This document shows, in pieces, positions 9,791-18,512 of a stretch of 38,507 nt of DNA. This stretch comes from Sideroxydans sp. Its GTDB lineage: Bacteria; Pseudomonadota; Gammaproteobacteria; Burkholderiales; Gallionellaceae. The stretch lies in contig JAQUAD010000027.1 in the NCBI GenBank assembly GCA_028687425.1, positions 1-38,507 of the forward strand, in the 5' to 3' direction. Each line of letters starts with the position of its first letter. Within the stretch, counting starts at the first letter, position 1. The notes under the pieces are model-generated. The model was not told the DNA's origin and did not search any database. It saw only the letters and a list, made by a program, of their open reading frames with translations. The position numbers and the translations under genes were made by a program.

Positions 9791-10123
9791 ATGAAAGCAA
9801 TGCAATCGATGATGCTGGCACTCTGTCTGGCGGCTTCCGGCAGCCTGGCACAGGCCGCGGATGAGATGGGGCATGGTGCGATGGAGATGAAGAAGTCTGA
9901 CACTTCCATGGAGCAGGGAACCATGCGTATGGAGCGCAAGGAAGACAAGATGATGAAGCAGGACAAGATGATGAAGCAGGGCAGCATGGAGAAGAAGAAA
10001 AAGCTGACCGAGAAAGAAAAGAAGGCGATGAAGAAGAAAGAGCTGAAGGAAAAGAAGATGAAGAAAGAAGCAATGATGAAGGAAGAGAAGATGGAGCATG
10101 GCTCGATGCAGCGCATGAAGTAA
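9791..10123 (+). CDS. Exported Met/Lys-rich peptide, MrpX-like
   Basis: The 110-residue precursor starts with a Sec signal peptide (hydrophobic core about 7-18, likely cleavage after AQA at residue 22). The mature part of about 88 residues contains 18 Met and 25 Lys, many Glu and no Cys or Trp. It includes the near-tandem units KMMKQD/KMMKQG (53-65) and a highly charged helix-prone middle (67-100); MGHGAM and MEHGSM motifs bracket it. Composition and SigF/NrsF context match MrpX of Azospira suillum, a periplasmic methionine peptide that is oxidized by hypochlorite and regenerated by a reductase. Here the next gene is an exported MsrB. A good ribosome site (AAAGGAGAAACTC) precedes the ATG. Metal binding by Met/His motifs is an alternative role. 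Confidence 0.85.
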   Translation: MKAMQSMMLALCLAASGSLAQAADEMGHGAMEMKKSDTSMEQGTMRMERKEDKMMKQDKMMKQGSMEKKKKLTEKEKKAMKKKELKEKKMKKEAMMKEEKMEHGSMQRMK

Positions 10124-10192
10124 GCGTGGTTGCCGGTCGTGGCAGGGGCCGCGGCCGGAACGATGCAACGATCAACAGATAGAGGTGATCCC

Positions 10193-10681
10193 ATGGACAG
10201 ACGCACATTCATTTCCTTGGCAGCAGGCAGTACAGGCTTGTTGCTGCTGCCCGGTCTGGGGCGGAACGCGTTCGCTGCTGCACGCAGTGACAAATTGATA
10301 TTGAGCGATGCGGAATGGAAGCAGAAGCTGACGCCGCAGCAATATGACATCCTGCGCAAGGAGGGAACAGAGCGCGCATATACCAGCGCGCTCAACGATG
10401 AGAAACGCGCGGGCATGTTCCTGTGCGTCGCTTGCGAGCAGCCCTTGTTCCCTTCGCGCTTCAAGTTCGACAGCGGAACAGGCTGGCCCAGTTTTTACGA
10501 TGTATTGCCCGGTGCGGTCGAGACCAGCACCGACTACAAGCTGATCTACCCGCGCACCGAGTATCACTGCTCGCGTTGCGGCGGCCATCACGGTCACGTG
10601 TTCGAGGACGGCCCGCGACCCACCGGCCTGCGCTATTGCAACAACGGTGCTGTGCTGAAGTTCGTGCCGGAGAAAGGCTGA
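10193..10681 (+). CDS. msrB: Tat-exported methionine sulfoxide reductase MsrB
   Basis: The 162-residue protein begins MDRRTFISLAAG, a twin-arginine signal peptide with likely cleavage near AFA at residue 28, followed by a complete MsrB domain. Zinc pairs are C78/C81 and C126/C129; the GTGWPSF motif is at 95-101 and the catalytic C149 in RYCNN. Zinc loaded in the cytosol would explain use of the Tat route for a folded enzyme. It should reduce R-methionine sulfoxide in the periplasm. The ATG at 10193 has AGAGGTGATCCC before it and gives the twin-arginine leader exactly; upstream codons do not. It lies between the Met-rich peptide gene (69-base gap) and the DipZ-like gene (1-base gap), so substrate, enzyme and electron donor are probably co-expressed. 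Confidence 0.92.
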   Translation: MDRRTFISLAAGSTGLLLLPGLGRNAFAAARSDKLILSDAEWKQKLTPQQYDILRKEGTERAYTSALNDEKRAGMFLCVACEQPLFPSRFKFDSGTGWPSFYDVLPGAVETSTDYKLIYPRTEYHCSRCGGHHGHVFEDGPRPTGLRYCNNGAVLKFVPEKG

Positions 10682-10682
10682 T

Positions 10683-12332
10683 ATGAATACGCTCGATATC
10701 GGACTGGCGTTCCTGGAAGGGCTGGCGCTCATCGTGTCGCCCTGCATCCTGCCGGTGTTGCCGCTGGTACTGGCAGCCTCGGTGGATGGCGGCAAGCGCA
10801 GACCGTACGGCATCATCGTCGGTTTCGTGCTGGCGTTCAGCCTGTTTGCGGTGGCGGCACGCGAAGTGGTGGCGCTGCTGGGCATCGATCTGGATGTGAT
10901 CCGCGATGTATCGCTGGTGCTGCTGGCGCTGTTCGGTCTGGTGCTGCTGTCGGAGAAATTGTCCGCACGCTTCAGTGCGCTGACGCAGGGCGCGGCGAAT
11001 CTGGGCAACGATCTGGCAACAGGCAAGGGCGAGGGCTTCCTCAGCGGCATCGGTATCGGTGCCTTGATCGGTCTGGTGTGGACGCCGTGCGCGGGGCCCA
11101 TCCTGGCTGCGGTGCTGGTGCAGGTGATCCGCCAGCAAAGTGATCTGGCCGGGAATCTGGTCATCCTGTCCTTCGGCATCGGCGCGGGCATTCCCATGCT
11201 CATCATTGCGCTGACCGGGCGCAAGTTGATGAGCAAGCTTGGCTTTCTGACACAGCATGCGGAAGCGGTGCGGCGCGGCTTCGGAGTGCTGATCCTGGCC
11301 TCGGTGGCGTGGATCGCCTCTGGCGTCGATATCGAAACGCTATTCATGCCCTCCCAACGCATTGAGGTCGCGCAGGGCGAGCTGAAGCTGGAGCACGGTT
11401 TGCCCCAACCCTATGCCGCCCCCGAATTCGTCGGCATCGACAACTGGCTCAATTCGAAGCCGCTCACTATGGCCGGTTTGAAAGGCAAGGTGGTGCTGGT
11501 GGATTTCTGGACCTATTCCTGCATCAACTGCGTGCGTACTTTGCCTTACATCACCCGTTGGGATCGCAAGTACCGTGATCAGGGGCTGGTCATCATCGGT
11601 GTGCATTCGCCCGAGTTCGAGTTCGAGAAGAAGACCGCCAATGTGCAGGCCGCCATCGCGGAGCACGGTATCGAGTACCCGGTCGCGCAGGACAACCGGC
11701 TCGATACCTGGAGCAATTTCGATAACCGCTACTGGCCCGCGCATTACCTGATCGATCGCGAAGGCAAGGTGGTCTACACCCATTTCGGCGAAGGCCAGTA
11801 TGACGTGACCGAGAACAACATCCGCTACCTGCTGGGGCTGGGCGAGAAGGTCGCGCAGGCCGCCGACGAAGCGCCGGCTTTTGCCGCGACGCAGACGCCG
11901 GAGACGTATCTTGGCTATGCGCGCGGGCAAAACTTCGAGAGCCCGGAGGACGTGGTGGCGGATGCGTCCCGTCGTTACAGTTTTCCGACGCGCCTGCAGG
12001 ACGACCACTGGGCGCTTGCGGGTGACTGGCAGATCGGTTCGGAACGTAGCGTCTCCGCATCGGCGGGTGCCCAACTGAATCTGAATTTCAATGCACGCAA
12101 GGTATTCCTGGTGCTGGGTTCAGCCAGCGGCAAACCGATCGAGGTGAAGGTCAGTTTGAACGGGAAGGCACCTGCAGGCGCTGCCGGTAAGGATGCTGCG
12201 CAAGGCAGCCTGAGGGTGCAGCGCAACACCCTGTATGAGTTGATCGATCAGGGTGAGATGCGGCGCGGTGTGCTGGAGATCGAAGCGTTGCAACCGGGGC
12301 TGGAGATCTACGCTTTCACTTTCGGGGCATGA
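10683..12332 (+). CDS. DipZ-like fusion: CcdA/DsbD membrane domain, TlpA-like thioredoxin domain, C-terminal beta domain
   Basis: The 549-residue protein moves reducing power across the inner membrane. Residues 1-225 form a CcdA/DsbD-beta domain with the paired membrane cysteines C21 (SPCILP) and C136 (TPCAGP). Residues about 245-390 form a periplasmic TlpA/AhpC-like thioredoxin domain with the redox pair C280-I-N-C283 in FWTYSCINC. Residues about 405-549 form a C-terminal beta-rich domain as in DipZ proteins. Cytosolic thioredoxin would reduce the membrane domain, which passes electrons to the thioredoxin domain and then plausibly to MsrB, encoded one base upstream. A classical DsbD would instead have an N-terminal Ig-like alpha domain, which is absent. 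Confidence 0.9.
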   Translation: MNTLDIGLAFLEGLALIVSPCILPVLPLVLAASVDGGKRRPYGIIVGFVLAFSLFAVAAREVVALLGIDLDVIRDVSLVLLALFGLVLLSEKLSARFSALTQGAANLGNDLATGKGEGFLSGIGIGALIGLVWTPCAGPILAAVLVQVIRQQSDLAGNLVILSFGIGAGIPMLIIALTGRKLMSKLGFLTQHAEAVRRGFGVLILASVAWIASGVDIETLFMPSQRIEVAQGELKLEHGLPQPYAAPEFVGIDNWLNSKPLTMAGLKGKVVLVDFWTYSCINCVRTLPYITRWDRKYRDQGLVIIGVHSPEFEFEKKTANVQAAIAEHGIEYPVAQDNRLDTWSNFDNRYWPAHYLIDREGKVVYTHFGEGQYDVTENNIRYLLGLGEKVAQAADEAPAFAATQTPETYLGYARGQNFESPEDVVADASRRYSFPTRLQDDHWALAGDWQIGSERSVSASAGAQLNLNFNARKVFLVLGSASGKPIEVKVSLNGKAPAGAAGKDAAQGSLRVQRNTLYELIDQGEMRRGVLEIEALQPGLEIYAFTFGA

Positions 12333-12337
12333 ATGTT

Positions 12338-12979
12338 TCAGCCGTGGGATTCTTGCCAGGCCTTCTGTAGCGTGTCGGCGAACACCTCGACAGGCTGCGC
12401 ACCGGCGATGACGATGCTCTCATCGATGACGAAGCAGGGCACGCCGGTGATGCCGAATTCCGCAGCCCGCTCTTCATCCGCGCGTACCGCGTTTGCATAA
12501 GCATCGCTTTCCAGCACGGACAGCGCCTCCTGTTCGGTGATGCCGAACTCGGGCGCGAGTCGCGCCAGTGCATGGATGTCGCCGACCGCAAGCGACTCCG
12601 AGAAGTAGCCCTGCATCAACCGTTCGGAGGCGACATCGTCCAGCTGGCGGCTGGCGGCGAAGTGCAGCAGGCGATGGGCGTCGAAGGTGTTGCCGGGACG
12701 GGCGTTCTCCAAGTGGTAATCGAGCCCGACGTGTTTGGCGGCCTCGGTCACGCGGTCGTTCATGGCGGCGGCTTCCTGCAGCGTGACGTGATATTTCTCG
12801 GCCAGCATCTCGTTCAGTGTGCCGCTCGGGTTGCGTGGCGAGCTGGCATCCAGTTCGAAGCTGCGCCAGATCACCTGCACGCTTTCCCAGTGCGGGAACT
12901 TTGCGAGTGCCATCTCCAGCTTGCGTTTGCCGATATAGCACCACGGGCAGATCACATCCGACCAGACCTCGATCTGCAT
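12338..12979 (-). CDS. DsbA-family oxidoreductase, FrnE-like
   Basis: The 213-residue protein has the FrnE-type DsbA fold: MQIEVWSDVICPWCYIGKRKLE with the redox pair C11-P-W-C14, an inserted helical domain, and the cis-proline segment GVPCFVIDE near 180. There is no signal peptide, so it is cytosolic, unlike DsbA itself. FrnE homologues act as disulfide oxidoreductases or isomerases in the oxidative stress response. It is translated after the Rossmann protein gene with a 4-base gap and converges on the DipZ-like gene (5-base gap), placing another thiol enzyme beside the methionine repair operon. Confidence 0.9.
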   Translation of the reverse strand: MQIEVWSDVICPWCYIGKRKLEMALAKFPHWESVQVIWRSFELDASSPRNPSGTLNEMLAEKYHVTLQEAAAMNDRVTEAAKHVGLDYHLENARPGNTFDAHRLLHFAASRQLDDVASERLMQGYFSESLAVGDIHALARLAPEFGITEQEALSVLESDAYANAVRADEERAAEFGITGVPCFVIDESIVIAGAQPVEVFADTLQKAWQESHG

Positions 12980-12983
12980 GACG

Positions 12984-13625
12984 TCACTCCTGTCTCAATA
13001 GTTTGAAAGCATGCGTCCATTCGTTGTGAAGGAAGCCGGGGATGCACCATAGCATGCACAGCGGTTCGATGGCACGTGCCGCTTCCGCCTTGCCCATGTC
13101 GGCGACATCCCAACCGAACTGGTCGAGGATGGCCAGCACCGGCTGCTTGGCCGCGTCGTCGTTGCCGCAGATGAACATGGTCGGCCGTCCCTTGAGTTGC
13201 GGATTGACCATCAGCGCATTGCCCACCGAGTTGAAAGCCTTGATGAAGTGCGCATCGGGATATGCGCGCTGCAATCGTTCCAGTTGCGATTCGTCCAGAC
13301 TGGTATAGAACTTCAGCACGCCGTTGACCGGCGCTGCATCGGCGATGGGGTTGGTCGTGTCGATAACGGTCTTGCCGGTGAGATTGGCCGCGCCCGCCAG
13401 ACTCAGCACGTCGAGCGCCGCCGAGCCCTTGACTGCCAGTACCACCACTACGCCGAAAGCGGCAGCCGTGGCGAAGTCGGCGATACGTGCTGTGTGATGT
13501 ATTTTCTGCCAGTCTGCGAGTTTGTCCGGGTTGCGTGTACCCAGCGTGACATCGTGGCCGTGCTTGAGCAAACCGCCGGCCAGTGCTTTCGCGACATCTC
13601 CTGAACCAAGGACTCCGATCTTCAT
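12984..13625 (-). CDS. NADPH-dependent F420 reductase-family (Rossmann) protein
   Basis: The 213-residue protein starts MKIGVLGSGDVAKALAGGLLKHGHDVTLGTRNP, a clear dinucleotide-binding fold with GxGxxA and the R/N pair that recognizes the NADP phosphate. The segment VIDTTNPIADAAP and the FIKAFNSVG motif are typical of the NADPH-dependent F420 reductase-like family (FNO/NpcR-like), which in proteobacteria without F420 probably acts on other substrates; the function is unknown. ATG at 13625 with AAGGAGATCATC before it. Likely first gene of a two-gene unit with the FrnE-like gene, divergent from the permease at 13753. Confidence 0.85.
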   Translation of the reverse strand: MKIGVLGSGDVAKALAGGLLKHGHDVTLGTRNPDKLADWQKIHHTARIADFATAAAFGVVVVLAVKGSAALDVLSLAGAANLTGKTVIDTTNPIADAAPVNGVLKFYTSLDESQLERLQRAYPDAHFIKAFNSVGNALMVNPQLKGRPTMFICGNDDAAKQPVLAILDQFGWDVADMGKAEAARAIEPLCMLWCIPGFLHNEWTHAFKLLRQE

Positions 13626-13752
13626 GATGATCTCCTTATCTCAGGGCGCCGAATGTACGACGCAGGGAATAGAGCTGCCTGACTTTGAAAAACATTTTCT
13701 GCTTCGTACCGGTGTTTGGCAATGCAGTGTTTACCGTACAATACCGCTGCCC

Positions 13753-14730
13753 ATGATCGCTTATCTCATACGCCGCATCCTCTACGCCATTCCCATCCTG
13801 ATCGGGGTGAACCTGCTCACCTTTGCACTGTTCTTCGTGGTCAACACGCCGGACGACATGGCGCGCATGCAACTCGGCATCAAGCGCGTGACGCCGGAAG
13901 CCATCGACAAATGGAAGCAGCAGCGCGGTTACGACAAACCGCTGTTCCTCAATACGGCCGCCGATAGCGCCGGGATTTTCACCGACACTATCTTTTGGCA
14001 CAAGTCGGCCAGCATGTTCGTCTTCGATTTCGGTTACTCGGATGACGGTCGCAGCATCAGCTATGAGATCGCGAAACGTATGGGGCCGAGTCTGGCGATC
14101 GCACTGCCGACCTTCCTCATCGGACTGGTGGTGTATGTCAGTTTCGCGCTGTTGATGACCCTGTTCCGCGCAACGGCATTGGACATGGCAGGGGTGGCGC
14201 TGTGCGTGCTGCTGATGTCCATCTCCGGCTTGTTCTACATCATCGGCGGCCAGTTCCTAGTCAGCAAGCTGTGGCATCTGGTGCCCATCTCGGGTTATGC
14301 AGGCGGGCTGGATAGCTTCAAATTCGTGGTGCTGCCCATCATCATCGGCGTAGTTGGCGGGATCGGTTCCAGCAGCCGCTGGTATCGCACCATCTTCCTC
14401 GATGAGATCGGCAAGGATTATGTGCGCACCGCGCGTGCCAAAGGCTTGTCCGAACTGCGCGTGTTATTCACCCATGTACTGAAGAACGCGATGATCCCCA
14501 TCCTCACCGGCGTGGTGGTGGTGATCCCACTGTTGTTCATGGGCAGCCTGCTCACCGAATCGTTCTTCGGCATCCCCGGTCTGGGCAGCTACACCATCGA
14601 CGCCATCAATGCGCAGGATTTCAGCGTGGTGCGTGCGATGGTGTTCCTCGGTTCCGTGCTGTACATCGCCGGCCTGATCTTGACCGATCTTTCCTATACG
14701 GTGGTCGATCCGCGGGTGAGGCTGTCATGA
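13753..14730 (+). CDS. Peptide ABC transporter permease, DppB/OppB type
   Basis: The 325-residue inner-membrane protein starts MIAYLIRRILYAIPILIGVN, the characteristic N-terminus of the DppB family, and has six predicted membrane segments. The cytoplasmic EAA loop that docks the ATPase is visible as DYVRTARAKGLSELRVLFTHVLKNAMIPI (about 225-253). The C-terminus ends in DPRVRL, as in the family. ATG at 13753 chosen for this N-terminus. It overlaps the second permease by 4 bases (ATGA). With 14727-16076 and 16073-18070 it forms the membrane and energy part of the transporter whose binding protein is probably 6367-8481. Confidence 0.92.
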   Translation: MIAYLIRRILYAIPILIGVNLLTFALFFVVNTPDDMARMQLGIKRVTPEAIDKWKQQRGYDKPLFLNTAADSAGIFTDTIFWHKSASMFVFDFGYSDDGRSISYEIAKRMGPSLAIALPTFLIGLVVYVSFALLMTLFRATALDMAGVALCVLLMSISGLFYIIGGQFLVSKLWHLVPISGYAGGLDSFKFVVLPIIIGVVGGIGSSSRWYRTIFLDEIGKDYVRTARAKGLSELRVLFTHVLKNAMIPILTGVVVVIPLLFMGSLLTESFFGIPGLGSYTIDAINAQDFSVVRAMVFLGSVLYIAGLILTDLSYTVVDPRVRLS

Positions 14731-16076
14731 GCTTCATGCCCGTCATCCTGTGGAGCGATGCGCTGGTGTTCCTGCTGATCGCGGCGATCGTCGCGGCAGC
14801 AGTCCATGTGCGCAAACGCGAGCACCTGATGTTGCCCTGGAAGCGTGTGGCGCGCAGCAGCGTGGCGCTGGTGTCCATGCTGGTGCTGTCGGTGTTCCTG
14901 GTCATCGGGCTGCTGGATACCTTGCACTATCGTGCCGCATTGCCGCAGAACGGCAGCGAGAAGGTGTACTCGCCCGAGGTGCTGAGCGCATTCGATGCAC
15001 TGGTCGGTCCTTTGCGCACACATACTGAAAAGACCTATTCGGCCCCGTTCGCCCTGCATCTGTATGCCAAGGAAAGCATGCGCGATGCGCAGGACAATGT
15101 CGTGCGCGAATATCCCAGACTGCAATACGGCGGCACGCATCTGGCAGACGAAGCGGAGCGTGACATGGATGTGCTGCAGAGGGCGCTGGTCGGCATGCTG
15201 GCAGGAACTCTGGCCGGGGTGATGCTGTCCTGGTTGTTGCGTCGTCGTTACACACAGCCTGCACTGACCATCGCGCTGGTGTTGCTGGCAGCGCTGATCG
15301 GCACGATCATGAATCTGTCCGCTGCCTATCACGTGCTGGGTACGGACAAGGTGGGGCAGGACGTGCTCTATCTCTCTCTGAAGAGCATACGCACCGGCCT
15401 CATCATCGGCACGCTGACCACGCTGGTGACTTTGCCGCTGGCCTTGTTCCTCGGTGTGGCGGCGGGATATTTCCGTGGCTGGGTGGACGATGTCATTCAA
15501 TACATCTACACCGTACTGAGTTCGATCCCGAGCGTGTTGCTGATCGCAGCGGCGGTGCTGATGATGCAGGTGACCATAGATACCCATCCGGACTGGTTCG
15601 ATACCTCGGCGTCGCGTGCCGATATGCGGCTGGTGGCGCTGTGCCTGATCCTCGGTCTGACCAGCTGGACCGGGCTGTGCCGTTTGCTGCGCGGCGAGAC
15701 GCTGAAGCTGCGCGAGATGGAATACATCCAGGCTGCACAGGCGTTCGGTGTGTCGTCAATGCGCATCCTGTCGCGACACATCATGCCCAATGTGATGCAC
15801 ATCATCCTTATCGCGCTGGTGATGGATTTCTCGGCGCTGGTGCTGGCCGAGGCGGTGCTGTCCTACGTCGGGGTCGGCGTCGATCCTTCCATGATCTCAT
15901 TCGGCACCATGATCAACGGTGCGCGTCTGGAGATGGGGCGCGAGCCCATGGTGTGGTGGTCGCTGGCCTCCGCCTTTGTGTTCATGCTGGTGCTGGTGCT
16001 GGCAGCCAATCTGTTCGCCGACGCAGTGCGTGATGCCTTCGATCCGCGGCTGAACCGGACGGAGGGGCAGGCATGA
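14727..16076 (+). CDS. Peptide ABC transporter permease, DppC/OppC type, long N-terminus
   Basis: The 449-residue protein has the DppC-type transport core in its C-terminal two thirds: GTDKVGQDVLYLSLKSIRTGL, then the EAA loop EYIQAAQAFGVSSMRILSRHIMPN and the end segment DAFDPRLNR. Compared with the usual length of about 300 residues it carries roughly 120 extra residues near the N-terminus, with a periplasmic stretch (about 75-145) between membrane segments, as in the YejE-like subgroup of peptide permeases. It starts within the stop of the first permease and its stop overlaps the ATPase start by 4 bases, a strongly coupled operon. Confidence 0.92.
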   Translation: MSFMPVILWSDALVFLLIAAIVAAAVHVRKREHLMLPWKRVARSSVALVSMLVLSVFLVIGLLDTLHYRAALPQNGSEKVYSPEVLSAFDALVGPLRTHTEKTYSAPFALHLYAKESMRDAQDNVVREYPRLQYGGTHLADEAERDMDVLQRALVGMLAGTLAGVMLSWLLRRRYTQPALTIALVLLAALIGTIMNLSAAYHVLGTDKVGQDVLYLSLKSIRTGLIIGTLTTLVTLPLALFLGVAAGYFRGWVDDVIQYIYTVLSSIPSVLLIAAAVLMMQVTIDTHPDWFDTSASRADMRLVALCLILGLTSWTGLCRLLRGETLKLREMEYIQAAQAFGVSSMRILSRHIMPNVMHIILIALVMDFSALVLAEAVLSYVGVGVDPSMISFGTMINGARLEMGREPMVWWSLASAFVFMLVLVLAANLFADAVRDAFDPRLNRTEGQA

Positions 16077-18070
16077 GCAAGCTGCTCAAAGTCGACAGGC
16101 TCACTACCCGTCTGCGCAACGGTGCCAACATCGTGGATGGCATTTCGTTCGAGATGGCCGCCGGCGAGACTTTTGCGCTGCTGGGGGAGTCCGGTTGCGG
16201 GAAATCCATGACGGCGCTGTCCATTCTGAAACTGCTTCCGGATGGTGTGGAGAACAGTGCCGGCGAGATACGTTTGGGCGACACCGCGCTGGAGCGGCTT
16301 GCCGAACGCGAGATGCGCGAGATACGCGGCGGCCGGATGGCGATGATCTTCCAAGAGCCGGGTCTGAGTCTGAATCCGGTGATGACGGTGGGAGCTCAGA
16401 TCGCCGAGGTGCTCGCGCTGCACAAGGATATGTACGGCGATGCAGTGCTTGTGCGCAGCATCGAGCTGTTGACGCAGGTCGGCATCCCGGATGCCGCGCG
16501 CCGCGCACAAGAATATCCGTTCCAGATGTCGGGCGGCATGAAGCAGCGCGTGATGATTGCGATGGCGTTGGCCGGTGAGCCGCAGTTACTGATCGCCGAT
16601 GAGCCGACCACGGCACTGGATGTGACGATACAGGCGCAGGTGCTGCAACTGTTGCGCGAGACGCAGCAGAAGAGCGGCATGGCGATGCTGCTCATCACCC
16701 ATGACCTGGGTGTTGTGGCGGAGAACGCGCACCGCGTGGGTGTGATGTATGCGGGGCAGATCGTGGAACTGGCGACGCGAGAACAGTTGTTTGCCAAACC
16801 CTTGCATCCGTACACGCAGAAACTTTTTGCCGCCTTGCCGGATGCGCAGCGCAATGGCCACACGCTGGCGGCGATACCCGGCAATGTGCCGCCGCTGGGC
16901 AGCATAGAGCAAGGCTGCCGTTTCGCTCCGCGCTGTGACCGGGCCTGGGCATTGTGCCGTGAGCAGATGCCGGAACTGTTTGCAGTGCCAGGCGGGGCCG
17001 AGGTGAGGTGCCATCTGTATCAGGCAACGGGAGGCGGGAAAAACAGGTCGGCGACTGCAACGGAGCTTAAGCAGACGGCGCTTGCTGCCCGTCCTGAATC
17101 TAATAGCCAGAATCCCCTGTTGCAGGTCGAAGACCTGAAAGTCCATTTCCCGATCCGCAAGGGGTTGTTGCAGCGCGTGGTCGGGCAGGTGAGGGCAGTC
17201 GACGGTGTGTCGCTCTCGATCGCCCAGGGCACTACGCTGGCGCTGGTGGGGGAATCCGGTTGCGGCAAGACCACGCTGGGCAAGGCCTTGCTGAGATTGA
17301 ATCAGCCAACATCGGGACAAGTGTATTTCGAGGGCGCGTTGATCGAGGGTGATGCGCACCGCAACATGATGCAGATGGTGTTCCAGGATCCTTATGCTTC
17401 GCTCAATCCCAAGATGCGGATAGCTGAGATACTGGAAGAGGGTATGGCTGCGCTGCACATCGGCAACGACAGTGCCGAACGACAGGCGCATATCGATGAA
17501 TTGCTGGACAAGGTCGGGCTGGCGCGCGACAGCAAGTGGCGCTATCCGCATGAATTCTCCGGCGGGCAACGTCAGCGCATCGCGATTGCGCGAGCATTGG
17601 CGGTATCGCCCAGGCTGCTGGTCTGCGACGAACCGACCTCCGCGCTGGATGTGTCCGTGCAGGCCCAGATCCTGAACCTGTTGCGGTCCCTGCAACAGGA
17701 GCTGGGCCTGAGTTATCTGTTCATCACGCACAATCTGGCGGTGGTGGAGTATCTCGCGCAGGAGGTGTGCGTGATGTATCTGGGGCGTATCGTGGAACGC
17801 GGTACGACGCAGGAAGTGATGCGTGCGCCCAGGCATCCATATACTCAGGCGCTCTTGTCGGCCGTTCCTCGCATCGATGGTGCAGGCAGGCAATATGTCA
17901 GTCTGGGAGGGGAGCAACCCTCGCCGGCTAATCCGCCGCAAGGCTGCCCTTTTGCGCCGCGTTGCCCGCAGGCAATGGCTATCTGCAGCGACAAATTCCC
18001 TGCCATGACCCATGCCAAGGGTGGCACGCACGGTGTGCGTTGCCATCTGTATTCTGCTGAGCCAAATTGA
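16073..18070 (+). CDS. Peptide ABC transporter ATPase, DppD-DppF fusion (two ATPase domains)
   Basis: The 665-residue protein holds two complete ABC ATPase domains in one chain. Domain 1 (about 1-320): Walker A GESGCGKS at 38-45, signature QMSGGMKQR and Walker B LLIADEPT. Domain 2 (about 345-665): Walker [10 protein letters not shown], signature EFSGGQRQR and Walker B LLVCDEPT. Each ends with the oligopeptide transporter tail containing clustered cysteines (CRFAPRC and CPFAPRC). This is the YejF-like arrangement, supplying both nucleotide sites for the permease pair. The two halves are joined by a short polar linker (about 318-345). Last gene of the permease operon. Confidence 0.93.
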   Translation: MSKLLKVDRLTTRLRNGANIVDGISFEMAAGETFALLGESGCGKSMTALSILKLLPDGVENSAGEIRLGDTALERLAEREMREIRGGRMAMIFQEPGLSLNPVMTVGAQIAEVLALHKDMYGDAVLVRSIELLTQVGIPDAARRAQEYPFQMSGGMKQRVMIAMALAGEPQLLIADEPTTALDVTIQAQVLQLLRETQQKSGMAMLLITHDLGVVAENAHRVGVMYAGQIVELATREQLFAKPLHPYTQKLFAALPDAQRNGHTLAAIPGNVPPLGSIEQGCRFAPRCDRAWALCREQMPELFAVPGGAEVRCHLYQATGGGKNRSATATELKQTALAARPESNSQNPLLQVEDLKVHFPIRKGLLQRVVGQVRAVDGVSLSIAQGTTLALVGESGCGKTTLGKALLRLNQPTSGQVYFEGALIEGDAHRNMMQMVFQDPYASLNPKMRIAEILEEGMAALHIGNDSAERQAHIDELLDKVGLARDSKWRYPHEFSGGQRQRIAIARALAVSPRLLVCDEPTSALDVSVQAQILNLLRSLQQELGLSYLFITHNLAVVEYLAQEVCVMYLGRIVERGTTQEVMRAPRHPYTQALLSAVPRIDGAGRQYVSLGGEQPSPANPPQGCPFAPRCPQAMAICSDKFPAMTHAKGGTHGVRCHLYSAEPN

Positions 18071-18071
18071 A

Positions 18072-18100
18072 TTGACAATTGCGCCATGCAGGCATAAAAA
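18072..18100 (+). promoter_or_regulatory. Sigma-70-type promoter before the yqjD-like operon
   Basis: TTGACA (18072-18077), a 17-base spacer and TAAAAA (18095-18100) form a good housekeeping promoter. It begins only 2 bases after the peptide ATPase stop codon and lies 80 bases before the DUF883 gene, so that trio can be transcribed independently of the transporter operon. Confidence 0.6.
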
Positions 18101-18179
18101 GAAAATGCGATGTCAGGACGAAGGAGTTGTATCTGACATCCGGTGTTGTTCCCTTTCAACCAATTTCGAGGAGTGGATC

Positions 18180-18509
18180 ATGAGCATGAAAGCGGGAAAT
18201 TCAGCCTACGAGGTCAGCAAAGAAAAACTGGCGAGTGACATGCGTGCAGTGGTGGCGGATGCTGAGGAATTGCTGAAAGCGACAGCCGATCAGGCCGGTG
18301 AGAAAGCTGCATCTTTGCGCGAAAGAGCCAAAGCGAACTTGGCTGTGGCCAAGGCCCGCCTGGAAGAGGCGGAACATGCGATGCTGGAACGCACCAAGGT
18401 CGCTGCCAAGGCGACGGATGAATACGTTCATGACAATCCATGGCAAGCCATCGGTGCAGCGGCCGGTATTGGCTTGCTGATCGGGATGCTGATCGGACGT
18501 AGCCGCTGA
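18180..18509 (+). CDS. DUF883 (ElaB/YqjD-like) membrane-anchored protein
   Basis: The 109-residue protein has a long polar helix-forming region (about 15-85, Ala/Glu/Lys-rich) followed by the DUF883 hallmark DNPWQAIGAAAGIGLLIGMLIGRSR, a single C-terminal membrane anchor with glycine zipper spacing. E. coli YqjD/ElaB proteins are stationary-phase, inner-membrane, ribosome-associated proteins. ATG at 18180 follows GAGGAGTGGATC. First gene of a compact trio (3-base gap to the next gene), the same order as yqjD-yqjE-yqjK elsewhere. Confidence 0.9.
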   Translation: MSMKAGNSAYEVSKEKLASDMRAVVADAEELLKATADQAGEKAASLRERAKANLAVAKARLEEAEHAMLERTKVAAKATDEYVHDNPWQAIGAAAGIGLLIGMLIGRSR

Positions 18510-18512
18510 TCC

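Noticed and set aside
13711-13752. Promoter for the permease operon (TTGGCA with TACAAT)
   Set aside because: The spacer is only 15 bases and transcription would begin practically at the start codon; too weak to annotate.
16586-18046. Open frame of 486 codons on the minus strand
   Set aside because: It is antisense to the double ATPase gene with both Walker motifs on the plus strand.
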